A stretch of 64,000 bases of DNA from Phascolarctos cinereus (GCF_002099425.1 NW_018343979.1:297501-361500); one strand, 5' to 3'; shown: positions 21,981-32,760, counted from the first letter of the stretch. The notes: generated by a model from the sequence alone, not told the origin. Program-made: numbers and translations.

Positions 21981-22355
21981 GGAGAGGGTTATCAAATATT
22001 GTGATTTTTGAGAATGAAGCATTACTGGTTTATCTTGAGGCTTATTAGGAATTTCAGGAAAATTAACTGTTTCTTGGAAACATATGGATTTAATGGAAAA
22101 AAATAAGGAAGGGGAAATATTTGACACCATTCTATATTCCCCACAACAACATATCACAGGGCTAGAGATAGATATTCATTATTTTTTATTGATTTTATAT
22201 TTTAGTGAAGTTCAAAATAATTTCCAGAGGAAATAATATTTAGATCAGGCAAATAGTCATTTCATTATATTCTGCATGAGTAGGACCATAACTGACACAT
22301 TGTGTTCAGTTCTGGGTGTTTCATTTTAAAGACATTGACAGATTAGGAACAAATT
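21981..22355 (-). repeat. Inverted duplication, arm 2 (source copy)
   Basis: Reverse complement of 20741-21116. The right part of this arm reads smoothly into the L3/CR1-like element that continues to about 22790, so this location is ancestral. Open frames of about 80 codons in the two arms are copies of one another and match no known protein. Confidence 0.92.
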
Positions 22356-22790
22356 AGGTCGCTAGAACAAAACAAGCAGAGTCATTAAAAGACTGGAAAC
22401 TATGTCATATTTTTTTAAGGAAATAGGAGTTTTTAGTCCAAAGAAGATAAATGAGGAATAATAGTCATTATTTTCAAACATTTGAAGATACATACACAAA
22501 TATTTGAAGATAATAATTATGGTTCCTCTATTATTTTCTCTTTTCCAAATACCTTTATCATCTCAAACATTCCTGGTTTGTTCCAGAAGACAGAGCTAGT
22601 GGCATAGGACAAAAATTATAGGAAATGGGATTACAGTCCAATAAAATGAAGAAATTTCTAATAATTAGGAAAGCGTAATAGTGGAATTGGCTGCCTCATT
22701 GAATAGGAACCTTTCTGTTACTTGGAGATATGCAAGAAGAGATTGAAAGTCTAGAAGCAGCATATTTCAGAATATAATACTGGACCACAG
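22285..22790 (+). mobile_element. L3/CR1-type LINE 3' region
   Basis: 'cagttctgggtgtttcattt', 'aaacatttgaagataca', 'tttctaataattaggaaagc' and 'gtggaattggctgcctcatt' follow the 3' region of mammalian L3/CR1 in order. Old and noncoding. Confidence 0.75.
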
Positions 22791-22950
22791 ACTAACACAG
22801 TTAAGACACCTAGATCATAATCTGTCTCTATCACTAACTAAATGTAAGATTTTAGTCAGTCTTTAAATATTTTAGGTCAACATGTCTTTATGTGTAAAAT
22901 TAGAGGATTGGATTAATGTCTAATCCTTCCCATATTCTATTCATCTAAAG
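22780..22950 (+). mobile_element. MIR-type SINE
   Basis: 'gacacctagatcataatctg' and 'gtctttatgtgtaaaattag' then 'aggattggattaatgtctaa' form a diverged plus-strand MIR. It may partly be the CR1-like tail of the preceding element. Confidence 0.6.
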
Positions 22951-23514
22951 AAGATGTCAAAATTTCTAGAGTTTTTATTTTAATTCATTTCTTGCCCATG
23001 CTTTTATTATTTCTATCCCTTCCTAAAATCTGGATTTCCATAGATCAAGTTCTTCCCTTTCTGTTTACTGTTCTAAAGGAGGTTCCGTTTCACCATGGCA
23101 TCTTTCCTTGTGTATTCTCTATTCCTGTTTTCTACTTCCTGTCTATGTACTTGCAGCCATTTTCTTACCTATCTACATGTAAATGAAAATGAAAGGTAGT
23201 CAGACTAATGGTTATGTATTCCTACCTTCTCATAAAAAGTTACTATCATCATATACCTCTGCTCCTTTTTCTAGCTAAACTCCTTGAAAAGGCCATCTAA
23301 AATTCTTGTATCTACTTCATCTGTTCTTGTTCTTCTAAATCCTCTAGGCTTCTGACATCATTCAATTGAAATTCCTCCATCCAAATTTACCTTTGACACT
23401 ATTGATCTTTATCTTTTCCTTGACCCTCTCTTCTTTCTTGGTTTTCTTCCTATCTGACAAAATCTTCTCAATTTCCTCTGTTGAATCTTCATCCAGAAGT
23501 ACTGGGGATAAAAA

Positions 23515-23757
23515 GAAAGGCAAAAAAAAAAAGTCCTATTCTCAAGGGGCTCACTTTCTAAGTGAGGAGACAACATGCAATAAACTACATGCAAACAGGA
23601 TAAACTAGAGATCATTTTGGAGGGGAGGCACTCCTATTAAGGGGGAATCAGTAAAAGGCTTCTAGCAGATGATGAGATTTTGAGGTGAGATTTGAATGAG
23701 GCCAGGGAAACCAAGGGGCAGGGATGAAGAGGAAGAAAATTCTGAGTATGTGAGACA
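23515..23757 (-). mobile_element. L2 3' end inserted into the opposite-strand L2
   Basis: 'tactggggataaaaagaaag', 'caaggggctcactttctaag', 'gaggagacaacatgcaataa' and 'agatttgaatgaggccaggg' are antisense L2 3' sequence. The plus-strand L2 resumes at about 23758. Confidence 0.75.
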
Positions 23758-24128
23758 GGCAGTCCTCCAACGTCCTGGGCCCACTTCTCTTCTTCCTTTA
23801 TGCTATTTTGCTTAATGATTTTTTAATAATTCCCACTGGTTCAATTATCACCTCTATGCAGATAATTTTCAGATTTTTTTACTGAGCCCTAACCTTTCTC
23901 TTGACCACTAGTCTCATATCTCCAACTGACTAGTGGACATCTCAACATGGATGGCTCCTAGACATCATAAATACATCTTGTCAAAACTGACCTCATTATC
24001 TTCATCCTCCCCCCAATGTTTGCCTCTTCTTAATGTTCTTATTACTGTTAAGTTATCCATCATCCCCCCAGTTACCCAGGTTCACAAAATAGTTGGCATA
24101 CTTGACTCTGCTCTTTCTCACATTTCTG

Positions 24129-24150
24129 TATATATATATATATATATATA
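24129..24150. repeat. (TA)n microsatellite
   Basis: About 11 TA units inside L2. Confidence 0.9.
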
Positions 24151-24635
24151 GTTGCCAAGTCCTGTTGATTCTATCTTGATAACCCCTCTCATGTATGTTA
24201 CTTTCTTTCCTCTGACATTGCCATTAACCTGGTGCAGACCTCATTACCTGGGTATTATCACTTGAGTCACTCTAGACTGTTGCAATAGCCTTCTAATTTG
24301 TTTCCCAATCTCATATCTGTCCACTGAAGTCCTTCTATGCAGCTATTAAAATGATCTTGCTAAAATGAAGATCTGGCCATGTCAGCTCCCATTCAGCCAA
24401 CTCCAGTGTCTTACTGTTACCCCTAGGATAAAACATGAAATACACCATTAAGCTTTCAAAGTCCTTCATGACCTGGCCCTTTCCTACTTCACCAATGTTC
24501 TTACCCCTTATTCCTCTCCATCTACTCTATAATATAATGATGTTTCCCAGTTTGCTGTTTGTAAGACTGTGACAGTGACACTTCAGTCATCAGATGTTGA
24601 CATGGACTTCAAGAAGACAATAGAGTATTGGCCCT

Positions 24636-25202
24636 GTGACAATTAAAAAGGATTGAGAGACTTCATCTCTGAATAATTTAACCATTTTATTAATCAGGCC
24701 ATCAGGCTATTAATTTAAAAGAATGGTCATTTGGCCTTCTTTCTCAGACCAAAGGCAATCATGGCTGCTGGCTCAGAGCTTATATGTTCTTTTAGAAGAG
24801 GAGTAGCAATCAACTCTGACTGATTAATACAACAGGAGATGGACTGAGATGCCACCCTTACAGAGAGGCTAGCTCTATACCCACGCTCAGTTTGGGAATG
24901 TATGCTGCACCCAAGCCTGAACAGAACGCAATGGCTGCCTCACTAGGGTGGGGTCCTAATCCAAAGTCACTATCAGCAATATCCTTCAAGAGACTGAACT
25001 TTTAAAAGCAGGACTTTAGAAAAAGTGGGGGCTCTGGAACTCCCCCAATCATTGGATAGCAATGATTCTTTCAGCCCAATGACAGACCCTATATTCGGGT
25101 TAAGTAGAAAGTCGGCTAATACTAATTTGACTACAAGTTGAGGAATGTTTCACCCACAGTTATTGTACAAGAATCATCCACTGAGTCAGCGGAGCTCCTA
25201 AC
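24636..25202 (-). mobile_element. Solo LTR of an endogenous retrovirus (fossil)
   Basis: About 565 bp bounded by TG...CA in the minus orientation (TGTTAGGAGCTCC ... AATTGTCACA). A TATA-like 'acatataagc' and a downstream AATAAA signal lie at plausible spacing, also on the minus strand. No internal retroviral region flanks it, so it looks like a recombined solo LTR. It interrupts L2 and is therefore younger than L2. A target-site duplication was not resolved; the family is unknown to me. Confidence 0.7.
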
Positions 25203-25519
25203 AGTGAATGTCTGTCTCTTGAATTTTCTTCTTCCTCATCTCTGCTCCAGGTTTCTCTGGCTTCCTTCAAGTCTCACCTAAAATTTCATCATCTGCTGGA
25301 TGCCTTTCCTGACCCCCCCTTAATATGTCTCCCCTTCAAGATCATCTCCAATTTTTCCTCTCTGCGTACAATTTATTCTGTGTTGTCTCTCCAATTAGAC
25401 AATGAGTTTCGTGAAAATGGGTCTTTTTTCCCCCTATTTGCCTTTCTTTGTATCCCAGGACTTAGCACAGTTCCTGGGACGTAGTAAATACTTAATAAAA
25501 TGCTGTTTGGCTTGTGGAC

Positions 25520-26715
25520 TTTGGTGATGTTAGTTTCTTTTATAAAACCAAAAGTCATAGTATCTTTTTTTCATTCATTTTTGTCTTCAATCTTATATTT
25601 ACAGTTATCAGTCATTAAAATAGTTGGGATTGTTCCCTTACTTCAACAGTTCAAGACTCTGTGATTCCCTTCTTAAGTATATTCACTCATTCATGAAGGT
25701 TACACCTCCTCTGTGACTCAGTGTATGATTCTTGTAGAATAGTTACGTGTGAAAAATTGCTCACCCTTGTAGGCAACCTAATATTGACCCATTTTGTACT
25801 TCTCTTAGTAATAGAATCTGTCATTGGGCCAATACTCAATGCTTTTCCAGTTTGACTGGGCCATCAGGAATTTACAGCCTGCTTGTTGGTCCCTCAAGAA
25901 TGAAAAGTATATTGTGTTCCCAAATATATCACTCTTCTAAGGAACATGACAACAAGAAAAGTTTTCCTTTGGAATTTAATCTACTTTACTAACTGGAGTT
26001 GAGGCATGATTCATAATACTGATTCTAGTTCAGACTCTTTGGGGACCCTTAAATTAAAATTTAGAAGGAAAGTAATAGGAAATGAAGTACATTCCAAGAA
26101 TGATTTTTAGATTAAAAAACAACAGAATAGAATCAAGCTTGTTCCCATCCACTGCAATCCCCAGTGACAGGCTGGGTACTCTTCTCCATAAAGAAAGATT
26201 GATCTTCAGTTAATTGTGCTGAGATAACTATTAGTGAGATCATTATCATTTGAGTTGGTCATATACCAGTCTTTTGGGTCATATCTGTATACAAACTCAA
26301 AACAGTCACCATCATAGGTTCCACTTCAAATATAAAAGAGCTTAACAGATGCCTCAAAAGATCCAGGGTTAGTTTTCAGCCTATGGTAGACTGAGTTGAA
26401 TTACTTTCTTTTTAATTTGTGAGGTTTTATTTTCTCAATAGGCTCTGTAATAGCATGACAGAAGTATGGAATAAGTGGTCACTCTATAGGCGTTCTTATT
26501 TCTGCTAAATTTCTGCAAAGAAGTAGCACTTCTTTTCACAATTCTCCTGAGAGCCTCTTCTCAAAGGCAGTGTCTTAACAGCTGCAAGTGTGCTTATAAA
26601 ACAACAGAATAGAATCATAGAATAACATGTGGAATAAGAGTCATTAGGGCAAATTGAAAGGAGTACCAAACTCACCTAAAAAAAAAATCTTGGTTCCACT
26701 CCTTACTGTATAATT
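25520..26715. other. Unique sequence
   Basis: About 1.2 kb with no clear repeat family and no coding signal, one of the larger apparently repeat-free blocks in the window. Confidence 0.35.
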
Positions 26716-26719
26716 TTCT

Positions 26720-26925
26720 TTCACTTCTTGAAATTCCAACAATTAAAGGTAAAGTTGAATGCATAAAAATTCATTTTCCAAAAGAATAGTCCACTGGGGG
26801 AGTTATGGAGATAATATTCACTCACAATTTAGTGTGAATTAGTTTAATTGAATTTTTCCCTCTCTTATAACACCTGGGTTCATGAGATCTTCTATTCTAG
26901 AGGATTTAGAGTTATCAGTAAAAGA
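26720..26925 (+). repeat. Unknown diverged repeat, copy A
   Basis: Aligns with 28822-29025 in the same orientation at roughly 70% identity. Shared landmarks: 'ttcactt.ttgaaat', 'attaaaggtaa', 'gggagagttatgga' or a close match, 'tgtgaatta', 'ttcatgagatc' and 'tctag' or 'cctag'. It matches no transposon I know. Confidence 0.75.
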
Positions 26926-26969
26926 GATAAAAGTAAGTCTTTCAACTTCTGTCCTAGTCTATGAGATGA

Positions 26970-27115
26970 AGATAATAATTAGTCAACCAGTAAACAATTA
27001 TTACGTGCTTATCGTGTGCCAGACAGTGTGCTAGGTACTAGGCATAGACACTTTAAAAAATGAGACAGTCGCTGACCTTAAGTAGCTTACATTCTACTAG
27101 CTAGATGAAAAAAAA
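26970..27115 (-). mobile_element. L2 3' end
   Basis: 'tgcttatcgtgtgccagaca' then 'gtgtgctaggtactaggcat' and 'gaccttaagtagcttacatt' are the antisense L2 terminus. Confidence 0.8.
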
Positions 27116-27755
27116 AATCTTCACAGCTAGATAAATAAAGAAAATATGCAAAACACACAGTCAAGGGGGGGGCAAGTGAAAATTGGGACTTTTTGTCTTT
27201 CTTCTTAACGGTACCCAAATAATATTTGATGTCATTTTAAAATTATTATTCGTAATATGTCTTTCTCTGAATGTAAATTAACTCTTTTTTGTTGCTATGC
27301 CTTATTGAAATTGGTTTTGAAAGGAGTTTGGTTAGAATCACATCCTACCTGAATGAGTTATGAGAAATGTAAAATGGTTTTCAAAATGAAAACTTTTCCA
27401 GAGTAATCTGATCAGTGTGAGTGCAATGGGAAAACCAGTGATCTCCCTATTGATGTGAGGAGAAATTTTATTACAGTAAAGAGGCAGGTCACCTGGCAAG
27501 GGCACAGTGATAGATGTGCTGGTGTTTCTTATCTGATCTTTGTAGGTAGTGATGCTTTGTATCGGAAGACTAAGGCAAATAGCCAGACTATTTTCAATCA
27601 TTTACCTTGGATGAAGTGAAGGCAGAATTTATATTGGTATGGGCCCACAGAAATGTATTTAGCATTACTTCAAAACAGTTTTCCAAAACTAAATGTCCAT
27701 TGAGGTCAATGTTATTTTGTGCCTTTTCAGAAATATCCATGACTATTAAATTTCA
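27116..27755. other. Unique sequence
   Basis: No repeat or gene is recognised. The minus-strand 87-codon frame (27338-27601) has no recognisable domain. Confidence 0.35.
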
Positions 27756-27960
27756 TATATTCATTTATTTGCTCATTCACTTAATAAACATTTGTTGAAT
27801 ACCTAATATGTGCAAGGCACTGTGCCAGGAAGTAAAAAGATGAAAAAGATACAGTGTCTACCCTCAAGGAATTTAGTCTAATAGAGGAAGATAAAACCTT
27901 TATACAGACAAGTCTAACGCAAATTAGAATTTGATAAGTGCATAATGACAGGAATTTATA
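27756..27960 (-). mobile_element. L2 3' end
   Basis: 'aatacctaatatgtgcaagg', 'cactgtgccaggaag' and 'ctaccctcaaggaatttagt' are antisense L2. Confidence 0.82.
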
Positions 27961-28155
27961 AATTAATATCTGCAAAGTGCCTTGCATATATTGTCTTATT
28001 TGACTGTCAAAAAACTCTGTGAGGTAGGTACTATGAGTGTTATCCCCCTTTTGCAAATGAGGAAAATGAGGTGCCGCAAAGTTAAATGTGTTACCCATAG
28101 CAAATAAGCCTCAGAGGCAGAATTTAAACCCAGATCTTCAGTTCAATTCCAGAAC
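27961..28155 (-). mobile_element. MIR/THER-type SINE
   Basis: 'ctgtgaggtaggtactatga', 'aatgaggaaaatgaggtgcc' and 'aatttaaacccagatcttca' are antisense THER/MIR, directly next to the L2. Confidence 0.8.
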
Positions 28156-28505
28156 TTTAACTACTTATGCTAAACATCTCCCAGAAGAGAAGTATAGATT
28201 GCAGCAGTATGATATAAGGAATGATCATTTCTACTTTAGGACTATGGGAGAGATGGGGCTAGAGTTCAAGAAAAAGATTCATAATTATAGACATATAGAT
28301 GTGTATTTGTTTGTATGAATGGATGTGAACACATGAAATTTAGGAAATCTCTAAGGGATAATTGACATCTTATGTAAAAGGTCAATAACGAATTACTCCT
28401 TATCGTGGATTACTTTTAGCACCCTTACTGACTTTATATACATAAATTAAGAAAAGTAAAATTCCCTGAAAAATCTGATCAGAGAAAAAGAATTTAAGCT
28501 GTTTT
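28156..28505. other. Unique sequence
   Basis: 350 bp with nothing recognised. Confidence 0.35.
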
Positions 28506-28665
28506 GCTTATCAGTCAACAAATGTTGAATGTCAACTGAGTATAGACAGGAAGATACATAAAATATGAGCCCTACTCTTAGGGTACATGGAATATAATAG
28601 ATGGTGAGAGGGCAGAGAACATATAAAAGTGACAGGTATGGCATGTACGCAGAAAATAATTTAAA
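28506..28665 (-). mobile_element. L2 3' end, diverged
   Basis: 'caaatgttgaatgtcaactg', 'atgagccctactcttagggt' and 'gcatgtacgcagaaaata' fit a decayed antisense L2 end. Confidence 0.55.
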
Positions 28666-28821
28666 AGTGCAAATTGATTTCATGGAAAATTATACAATGT
28701 AATCCAGTGTTGGATTTACAGGTAAAGTAGTCTGTGGCCTGCATGATATGATTTCAAAGACTTTAAAGGGAACATATGACAATCCTTTGATCTGTTTTCC
28801 ATAATGCCTGACCACCTTTGC

Positions 28822-29025
28822 TTCACTTTTTGAAATATCAATGATTAAAGGTAAGTTTAAATTCATAAGGGTTATTTTGTCAAAGGAATATTCCATTGGG
28901 AGAGTTATGGAAATATCGTTCACTAATAGATTAATGTGAATTACTTTAATCATTTTTTTTCTTCTCATAATACTGAACTTCATGAGATCATCTCTCCTAG
29001 GACACAGCATTATTAGTAAAAAAAG
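28822..29025 (+). repeat. Unknown diverged repeat, copy B
   Basis: Partner of 26720-26925, displaced by about 2.1 kb in the same orientation. The 116-codon minus-strand frame here (28690-29040) is not matched by an equivalent frame in copy A, so it is unlikely to be a conserved protein. Confidence 0.75.
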
Positions 29026-29029
29026 TATA

Positions 29030-30200
29030 GTTGGGGTCATGGGGCATGTCAGAGGGAGTGCAGATCTCGGAAGGGATCTCCCGTGAAATAGGGCTGACTA
29101 TTATGTAATAGCTGCAGGCAGCCCCAAAGTGGAAATGTTCATGCTTCAGAGGTATTGACTTCATCTGCTGCATTCTTGTCTTCACAGTTCAGTTACCTTG
29201 TCTTCCTATCTGAGTGACAGAGATAAGAACATAGACTGGGAGATTGGAAGGCACCAAAGACCCACTTTGTCTACCAGGGAATTGTGCTTAAGAGCAATGA
29301 CTAGGGATCGACAAGTAATGGAGGGGTCAGAGCCAGCCCTATTTTTCATAACAGTAAGGTTAGGTTTAGGGCCCAAATATGATGTCTACTACTTTCTTTC
29401 AGCAGTATTCTCTCCCTTAGAGAGTTGCTCATTAAGTATTCCTTCTCCTGACTATCTTGAAATAAGTACTGACACGCAGATTTATTACTCTAATCCTGGC
29501 AACAGTCTCCCTTCTGGGAGTCATGCTCTTTGGCCACTGAAATATTTTTGTTAATTGAATGCAGTAACTCCTCACCTCTAACAGATTGTCATTTTGAATT
29601 CCATTATTTCTCTGTCATTTGGGGTTTAACTCAAGAAAGGTTCTTTGGTTTTGTAAGGCTTCTTTCTTTGAAGAAGCTTGTGTGTTTAAGAATTAAACCT
29701 TTGAAGAAATCAGCTTGCACCAGCTGAACTGTCCTCACTAGTGTGGAATTCAGTAGTGCCACACCTCTCAATTGTCACTATCCTAGTTTCATATGATTTC
29801 TACTGTATATGGTACTGCCTCATCACACTGAATTTAGACAAGCCCCTGAATATCAATGATTACCTATCTCTTTGGCTATTTGCTAAAAGCAAAAACTCAG
29901 CAGATTGAAGTCTTGCCATTTTCAAATTATATTTTTATGACTAGACACCCTAGAGATAAACAATATACCTGTGGTTTGGTGTCTTTTTGCTATTAAAAAC
30001 TACATATAACACCCAATCTCCTGCTAAGAAGGAGTAGTGCACACTTTGGGACCTTAGAGAATTGTTCCATTTAAATGCAGATTACAGTTTTGCTCATGCT
30101 TACATGCAGCCCATTAATCCTTAAACTATGGTGAAACAAGGCTAGAAAGTTAGGCCTGGAAGGATTTACATGTAGTACTTTTTGTTGTTGCTGTTCCCAA
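29030..30200. other. Unique sequence
   Basis: About 1.2 kb without a recognised repeat. The 118-codon frame at 29198-29554 has no recognisable domain, no convincing start context and no visible splice frame. Confidence 0.35.
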
Positions 30201-30203
30201 CAG

Positions 30204-30378
30204 AGCTGTCTCTCTTGGACAGACTAGCCATTGAAGGAAGGTATAGTCTTCAGGTGGTGGCTACCTGCTTGTTGCATACCAAGGAGGGACCATGTCTTGC
30301 ACGGGATGGAAAAGAAGTTGCAACCAAGGAACTGAGTCGGCATGCATCCAAGATAGATGATGGCCTTGCCTCAATCAG
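30204..30378 (+). other. Candidate exon (open, splice-site bounded)
   Basis: A T-rich tract ending 'tgctgttcccaacag' precedes 30204 and looks like a strong 3' splice site. The stretch ends 'tcaatcag' followed by 'gtatat', an acceptable 5' splice site. One frame is open throughout (58 codons plus 1 nt) and reads LSLLDRLAIEGRYSL early and ELSRHASKIDDGLASIR late, with a charged, unbiased composition unlike the repeat-derived frames nearby. No recognisable domain. The 175-nt length is not a multiple of three. I do not recognise the protein, and no neighbouring exon was found. A chance open stretch or a noncoding RNA exon remains possible. Confidence 0.28.
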
Positions 30379-30399
30379 GTATATTTAAAGACACTACTA

Positions 30400-31025
30400 G
30401 TTCCAGCTATGTAGCTGAAGTAAATAGGCTACTCTTACCTGCACTATAGGTCAACACCATATGTGTTCTCCCAGAAGTAGGACCCTGACATCTCCAAAGT
30501 GAGAGTCTCTGTGTTAGGTGATCTGGGCATGTGCCGAAGCACCATTACACAAGAAAAGAAAAATCAAGTTGAACAGTTTTACACGTGTCTAAAGCAGTTA
30601 AGCTTTTATTGGTTTAATTCAGTGTGTTAAAATAGATATTGGAATTTCTTTTGGAGGGAGAGGGATATTGCAGCCTTCTGTTAATGACATTGGTTATTCT
30701 ACTCCCTTCTACTCTTCTACCCAAGCCCCACCTAATATCTAGAAGCCAACTAGCAACTGAAGGGCTCAGCAAACAAGGTTTCTGCCTTAACCCCAGGATA
30801 TGACTAGTTTCTACCAGAAGTTAAATGCCACCTCCAGGGGATATTGCTGTCCCTGATCTTTACACTAACTTGAAGCAACCCGTGTCTCTGCTCTACTCCA
30901 ACTTTCGGGCCTACTACCATCTTACCAGTAGTGATTGGCCTTTTGCTCCCCAAAGTTCACTTGATCTTACTGCCTGCCCTGACAATTTGCCTGAGAGTCC
31001 TAGGCATTTCAGACTTCCCTGAAGC
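30400..31025. other. Unique sequence
   Basis: No clear repeat. A 65-codon frame at 30825-31022 is Pro/Ser/Leu-rich without a recognised domain; part may be very old L2. Confidence 0.35.
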
Positions 31026-31029
31026 TGAC

Positions 31030-31112
31030 CTTCCTAAATGTATTCTCTCCCCTAAATAGAATGTGAATGTCTTGAAAACAGGGACTGTCTGGATTTTCTA
31101 GCATACTCAGAG
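31030..31112 (+). mobile_element. L2 3' end fragment
   Basis: 'atagaatgtgaatgtcttga' and 'aaacagggactgtctggatt' are the L2 segment just upstream of its terminus. Confidence 0.65.
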
Positions 31113-31153
31113 TCGAACCAGACCTTGGTGTGGCAGCAGAGGTTGGTGTAAGG

Positions 31154-31355
31154 CAGGGGTGGAGAACATGTGACCTCGATGCCACATGTGGCCCTCTAGG
31201 TCTTTGGGTGCAGCCTTCTGACTGAGTCCAAGTTTTATTAAATAAATCATTTTATTAAGGAGATTTGTTCTGTGAAGTTTGGATTCAGTCAAAGGGTCAC
31301 ACCCAAGGATCTAGAGGGCCACATGTGGCATCAAGGCTGCAGGTTCCCAAACCTG
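31154..31355. mobile_element. Palindromic hAT-type MITE, copy 3 (best preserved)
   Basis: It begins CAGGGGTGGAGAACATGTG and ends AGGTTCCCAAACCTG. The two halves are inverted repeats through 'ccacatgtggccctctaggt' and its complement. The centre is a short spacer near 31240-31265. Flanking 8-bp duplications are 'gtgtaagg' (31146-31153) and 'gtgtaaag' (31356-31363), one mismatch. There is no coding capacity, so mobilisation would have needed a transposase from elsewhere. Confidence 0.92.
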
Positions 31356-31364
31356 GTGTAAAGT

Positions 31365-31960
31365 AAGGAAGTTCCTGCTTGGTTGAGCTAATGATAGGTC
31401 AACATAGAGAGTCAGAAGGCAGTACAGGGTCAAAATGTCTGTAGCCAATCAGCTTCCAGCTGTTGATAACTATAATGAGTGTCAGAATTATTCTTCCTTG
31501 TTCCTGGCAGAAGTCCTAAGGTTTATGTTAAGCACATTAATTTTATGCCTCATTTATTATGCAGCATGAGAGAGGGAGAACCAGATTCTGACCTGAGGAT
31601 GGTACTGGTTTTGGAAACATATATCTATTGCTTACATTTTAATTTTTCTTTAACTAACTAATTAAACAGCTTACTAAAGTGTTAACTCTTTGCTCAGAGG
31701 CTTCATTGACTTAGCATATAGGAAGGAAAGGGATGTGACTATGTTAAATGCATGATTCAGAGACTGAATGAGTCATTCCTAAATAAAATAGTGATGAAGG
31801 AATAGGCTCCAAGTGCTGGTTGACTGACAAGCACATGTCTCAGGGTCTTCACCACTAATAAGATCCAATTACTAATCCTTGTACTCCTTGTTACATATTA
31901 CATAGTTATGTTTATTCATTAGATGCCCCTTGTTTACATATTTTACATGCAGGAGACATC
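31365..31960. other. Unique sequence
   Basis: About 600 bp with no recognised element. Confidence 0.35.
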
Positions 31961-31964
31961 TTTT

Positions 31965-32182
31965 ATGTTTGTGTAACACTTTATAATACATTCCCATATG
32001 CCTTATTTAATTCAATCATCACAACCACTCCCGGATGCACTCAGTAAAGATATTAAGAAAGGCAAGAGTTTTAATAACTCATCCAAATTCAGAAACCTAA
32101 TTAGTGACAGAACAAGGGCTTGGACACAGGTCTGTTGTCTCCAAACCTAAGGACAGTTCTTTTTACTACATCAGGCTTCCTA
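31965..32182 (-). mobile_element. MIR/THER-type SINE
   Basis: 'acactttataatacattccc', 'ttcaatcatcacaaccactc' and 'taattagtgacagaacaagg' are a diverged antisense THER/MIR. Confidence 0.7.
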
Positions 32183-32760
32183 TTGAAGTGAATGGGATCT
32201 TCATTAGCTGTGAGTTTAGGGGAGAGTTTATGCCTCCATTAGTACTATGGACTACTTTTGAGAGAATCAAATGCCCTTTTTGTTTAAGGTGCATACTGAT
32301 TTATGCCAGGTCAATAAGGACTCTGGTATTCTCCCACTCTACTATCAGTGTACCTTTCCATGGGAGATAAAATGTTTTACTAATTTATACTTTGTACAAG
32401 GTATAAAATGGCTGTGCTCGTTTAAAAATTATACCTCTCTGACTAAGAACCCCTAGAGATCTACCCTAGAGGTGAGTCAGCTCCTAATCAGTACTTAAGG
32501 ATTCCTGCTGTGCAGTGTCTTTGTTAACTATTTGTGATGCACATGTGTTAGGTTCTGTGTTCATAAGAATATGCATTAATTCAGAAACTTTAAAAGCTCT
32601 AAGCCTGAGGCAGGAGCAGAAGGTGGGGGCAGTCAAAAGAATTTTTGGTGAGAAGGGGAAAATTCATAGAGACTTCTAAATTATATCTCTAATAGACTAT
32701 CAACAAGTATTTGATAGCACCTTTATCATCATCATCATCATCGTCACCACCACCCCTGTT
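32183..32760. other. Unique sequence with a short (ATC)n run
   Basis: An 88-codon frame starts in the SINE and runs to 32370 without a recognisable domain. A 'tcatcatcatcatcatcgtc' run lies near 32726-32746. Confidence 0.4.

Larger units (their letters stand above)
23190..25515 (+). mobile_element. L2, long but interrupted copy
   Basis: Plus-strand L2 order is kept across the region. The RT region at 23390-23510 has 'ttgacactattgatctttat'. Downstream come 'atgcagataattttcagatt' (23860) and 'ccaagtcctgttgattctat' (24155). Next are 'atctggccatgtcagctccc' (24371) and 'gcttccttcaagtctcacct' (25259). The terminus has 'agcacagttcctgggacgta' and 'aataaaatgctg' (25465-25505). It is broken by an opposite-strand L2 (23515-23757), a TA repeat (24129-24150) and a solo LTR (24636-25202). 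Confidence 0.82.

Noticed and set aside
20741-22355. The two arms as terminal inverted repeats of a DNA transposon
   Set aside because: The arms interrupt or continue unrelated elements (an L1 at one, L3 at the other). There is no flanking duplication and no transposase-like sequence in the spacer.
24560-25205. Target-site duplication for the solo LTR
   Set aside because: None of the candidate flanking 4-6-mers matched convincingly, so the exact edges are left approximate.
29198-29554. 118-codon plus-strand frame
   Set aside because: No recognised domain, no splice or promoter support and a composition like flanking noncoding DNA. Kept only as unique sequence.
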